Shown in pieces: positions 60,201 to 64,000 of a stretch of DNA of 64,000 nt. The translations under genes and the position numbers were made by a program. Position 1 is the first letter of the stretch; each line of letters starts with the position of its first letter. The stretch comes from Brachypodius melanocephalos (Eukaryota > Chordata > Aves > Passeriformes > Pycnonotidae). The DNA is taken from the NCBI GenBank assembly GCA_013398615.1, contig VZSR01003806.1, positions 14,138,621 through 14,202,620 of the forward strand. Direction: 5' to 3'. Below the pieces are notes generated by a model. It ran no database searches, was not told the origin of the DNA, and saw only the letters and a list, made by a program, of their open reading frames with translations.

Positions 60201-63200
60201 GCATATTACAAAATTGCTGGCATCTAAGCTGATCAATCAAACCCTTTGCAGTTCTGTAAATGATCTTAACTGTCTATGCAGCTGTTATTTGGCAGTGCTC
60301 CATCTGGAAAATAAAATACAAACATCAAAAGAAGTTCAGCAAGGTTTATGTTTCATAGAGGTTTTTTGATAGCTTGTCTGTTATATAACAAAGTCTCTTG
60401 GGTCAAATTAGAAGACGTCAGATCTTTGTCCTTTCATAAATCTCTGATCCCTGTGTTAACCATGTGACAATCACCTCCCAAAACAAGGACAGCCAAGCAG
60501 TGTGTTGGTGCTGTGCTGATACCCTGCACACTAATGAGCACAGCCTACCAGGAAAACACAACCTGTATACAGGAATATCTTTGGGGAGCTAAGGAAAGCT
60601 GGGGCAGCTATGCAGTTTATAGAATTAAGAGGGTAGATTTTTTCAACAGTGGTTTCATTTTTGTTCCTCAATTCTGCCCAGCTCTCCACCAAGCTTAACA
60701 CCATGGCATGCAGGGGCTGTGTTGCTTGCCTTTAAAACCACCATTCTTGATCCAGTGCAGCTGTACTGTAGAAAACTCCACATTAGTCTCAATACAGGGG
60801 GAAAAAAATCAGCGTTCATAAAGTGTTTTGCTTCTTCATTCTCTGTCCATGCTCTTAAATTATGGTGTTCCTCCTTATTTTATTAATTCAGCTCAACTGA
60901 TGATACAACTTGACCTGAACACATTAAGCAAATGTACCAAACTGAAGAAGGAACACAACATGAATGGTGTTTTATGTAGAGGTGAGTGTGTGCCACTATC
61001 CCTTGCTGTAGATGTAGAGAACTGGGCAGAGAATTAATGCTCTGGTAGACTGCAGGAAGACATTTTCCAGGGCTGTGGAGAGACAGCAAATCTCCTGACA
61101 CTTTATGCTCTGATTGGTCATGCCCAAAAAGCGTATCAGCCAACTTGAACAGATCAGCAAAGTTCTCATTAGCAAAATTCTGAGCTCACCTTTCTACTCA
61201 CTGACTGCAGAGAGGGCAAAATAATAATCACAGCAGAAAGGTGTCCTTAGCACTCTAAAGAGAAACTACCAGGCAATAAACCTTGTTGATCAGACACAAA
61301 ATCGGATGGAGGAAAGGAAAATGTCAGTGAATCAAATGCCTTCTCTTCCTGGACAAAACACAGAGGTGAGATGCTGCAGTTATGAGCAAGAATACTTCCC
61401 ATGGTGTGATGGACACGCTGCCAGCTGGTACAGGTCAATTACAGTGGCTTTCTTTGGCGTAATCTGCAGAAGAACTTTTCCTCAAGGGACCATAAAGGAA
61501 ATGAAGTGCCCAATACCTTTGCCAGTTTTATGGCTCTCAGACAAAGTGGAAAATTTCATCCAGAAAGAACTGGCAGAGGAAAGAAGATAATGTCAAGAAC
61601 AACAAAACAATGTGTTGTGCTGTACAAGTTGCAACACATTTAAGATGTATTTTTTATATTCTCTCACTTGGTGATTTGCTTTTGCACTGCACTTTATACT
61701 TTGCTTAAAGACTGCAACATGAAGCTACAGTAATGTGCAGCAAATTTTAAGACTTTTAACAGAAATCAAAATATGCATCAAGGAAAAGATTTCTTTTTTT
61801 ACTCAGCAGAAATTAGAACTGTGTGCATTTAGAAGCACATCCCATTTCTATCAAATATGCACTGTTTCCCCTGCAGCTCCTTTTATGTTAGTCAATATCT
61901 TTTAATGTTATCTGATGGTTTCCTAGGAGATGCCCTAAATGGCCAAACTCACTAGTTTGATGCTGGTGTTGGATAATATCTATATGCACTAAACATCTGT
62001 TTTGTTCACTGAAGTCTGCTCTGCCCTTTTTCCACTGGTCATTATGTTCCCCCTGAGGGTTTCTAATGGTTGCTAATGAGATAAGAAAAATGCTCCATGT
62101 ACACTTCCATCTTCTCTCATGATGTGTGATCAGAAGTCTGTGCTCTTTTTTAGCAGGAATTGCTTCAAAATCATTGTTAGTGTTCCTTTGTACTGTAGTT
62201 TGGATGCAAATTTTACACTTAAGGACTAAAGTGCCTTTTTAAAATCTGTAAGATGCAATTAGAAAGAGAAAGATCACCACATTATAGGGTAGAAAGTTCT
62301 ATTTGTGGAAGGGTGGGCTCAATGTTGATTCATGTTTTTCAGATGGTACAGTACAGGTTGCATCATTAATAAAAGATTAAGATGCCAAATGGGGAATTTT
62401 TACCTTCTGTTTCTGAGTTTTTCACTGTAGGAAATCACCCAGATATGGAGAGAGTTTGATTTTATATAACATGATGAGCAGACAGAGTGTTCCTCAAATT
62501 GAACAGAGCCTGCTGCTACTGTGGGAAGAGGGGCTGACAACTTGGGTAGTATCCATACAAAGCTATAATTTCTAATCTGTCAAAATCACTTCCCTTTAGA
62601 AAGCCTGATTTCATTAGCATGTTCTTTGTCGGATGTGATTGTCTCTCTTAGCAGCTTTCCTTTTACAGCTGTCACAAAAGCCAATCAGATTATACCAAGG
62701 GCAGGAAATAAATAAGTCTTTTTGCTGTAAATTAATTTAGGCAAGGCTGCATCACATATGGTTAGATTTAGTCCCTACTTTGAAGTGTGAAATTTTAGCA
62801 AGGTAACAGATGAGGACTCTAAGAGCAGGTATTGGCATAAATTTGGTTACAAACTGCACTTCTGGCAATTAGGGGTGGGTATAGAAAACATATTTACATA
62901 TAGACTCTGCTTTATAAATAGCAAACCCAGCTCTCAGCTAAACTGAGGACATAGGCTGACCTGTCTTGGACAGAGGCTAAATTAAGATTTTTCTCAGATT
63001 TTGTCTGTGCTGCACTCTTCTGGGCTAATTCTAACCCAAAAAATTAAGAACTCATTTAAGCTAATTTTCTTTATATTTGATCTCGTCTACCCTTCAATTT
63101 ACCAGTGTGGGCTCCTCTATCATTTCACTCAAGTCTGATGTTTTTGTACATCTTGCTGTACTCTGCTACCAAGGAGTATCAAGGCTGAGCTTGTGTTTAT

Positions 63201-64000
63201 TCTTCTATTGTTTTGGACCTGAGCATGTAAGGTAACGAGGAGCAGGGAGGTGCTTAATCAAAACCTTTTTATTTATTTTATTTAGCTCTGCTTGATTCAT
63301 CTCTCTGTTACACCTTTAGAAATTTATGAGGAAACAAAAGGATCAGATGATGTCTTTTTTCAAAAAAAGTGTTTCCCCCTGGAGAGTAAGACAAAGGCAA
63401 TTGTCCTGTTTGGCTTCTAAGGTTGAAAAAAAGAGCCTTTTCAGAAGACTTTAGTGCACAAAAGAAAGATGAGTGTCATTAAAAGGGAGCCCCTCTGTGT
63501 CAGCTGACTAGCCCATCTTTCCCTGTGCCATTTGCACAGAAGGGCAGCATGAAATGATAGCAAAGCTCCTCAGTGGAGCTGTAGTTTAGCTGTTCAGTTA
63601 CTGTGACCCCTCTGGAGAACAGGTAAAGCTGAAATGTTTTACAAAGAGTCTTTCTGTGCAGGTGCAGAGAACCATTCTTTGACCAAGCCAAAGCTGCAGC
63701 TGTATGATTAGGTTGGTTAGGAATCTATTTTATTTTGGAATCTTTGTAAATCACAACAATCTATTGCTTGTTAGAAATAGGTAACAAGCACTGTATGGAC
63801 CAGTAACCCTTTCCCTCACAGATATATTCCTTTATAGTTGTATTGCCTGAGCAGGTATAATGAGTCCCAGTGTCTTTTCATTGTGCTGTGAAATATAGGT
63901 GAAACTCCTCATAATCATTATTAATTACAACCAAAGTTTCTTCTTTTTCTACAGGGTAGTTGGTCTTCCAGTTTTGACATCTCTGCATCTCTAAAGGCTC
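57276..64000. other. Unique non-coding DNA
   Basis: Nearly 7 kb with no recognised gene or dispersed repeat. Frames stay below about 95 codons (61306-61590 is the longest) and match nothing I know. The part at 62596-62760 has clustered transcription-factor-like motifs and might be a conserved non-coding element, listed as a finding. The window ends within such sequence. Confidence 0.6.

Noticed and set aside
1..64000. tRNA, rRNA, snRNA, CRISPR or bacterial-type operon signals
   Set aside because: None of the expected conserved boxes, repeat-spacer patterns or tightly packed frames was seen on either strand.

Overview
The window looks like intergenic or intronic DNA from a bird, most probably a passerine. 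The evidence is a set of CR1 LINE 3' ends carrying the short octamer-type tail (variants of attctgtga), long terminal repeats of types found in songbird genomes, an AT-rich and CpG-poor background, and no dense mammalian-type SINEs. I assigned families by recognising sequence, not by a database search. I find no protein-coding gene, rRNA, tRNA, CRISPR array or operon. The longest open frames (181, 172 and 164 codons) match no protein I know, and frames of this size are expected by chance or lie in repeats.

Layout. 1-11.2 kb: unique AT-rich DNA with small duplications and palindromes. 11.2-16.3 kb: two CR1 3' ends and one ERVL-type LTR (12961-13520). 19.98-20.5 kb: a 100-N assembly gap next to a probable retroviral LTR on the minus strand with degenerate ~30-bp repeats. 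23.4-28.2 kb: repeat-rich, with two CR1 3' ends joined head to tail (24.5-25.2 kb) and a very old 1.5-kb CR1 fossil on the minus strand that still holds reverse-transcriptase sequence (26.65-28.2 kb). 28.6-28.9 kb: an LTR. 33.8-34.2 kb: a second ERVL-type LTR fragment. 34.7-35.3 kb: another old CR1. 36.5-37.1 kb: a possible LTR and a CR1 3' end. 41.6-42.9 kb: an old CR1 on the plus strand, interrupted by a CpG-dense segment that does not belong to it. 49.0-49.3 kb: a possible retroviral RT scrap. 51.2-52.1 kb: a CR1 3' end followed by a clean solo LTR with a 6-bp target-site duplication. 54.7-57.2 kb: two more CR1 copies. 57.2-64 kb: unique DNA.

No genes work together here. What the window records is layered retrotransposon history: old CR1/L3-like fossils, younger CR1 3' ends, and LTR insertions reduced to solo LTRs. 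I see no convincing new biological system. The feature most worth following up is the CpG-dense patch at about 42.54-42.64 kb. It has coding-like codon use and a good splice-acceptor-like sequence on the minus strand.
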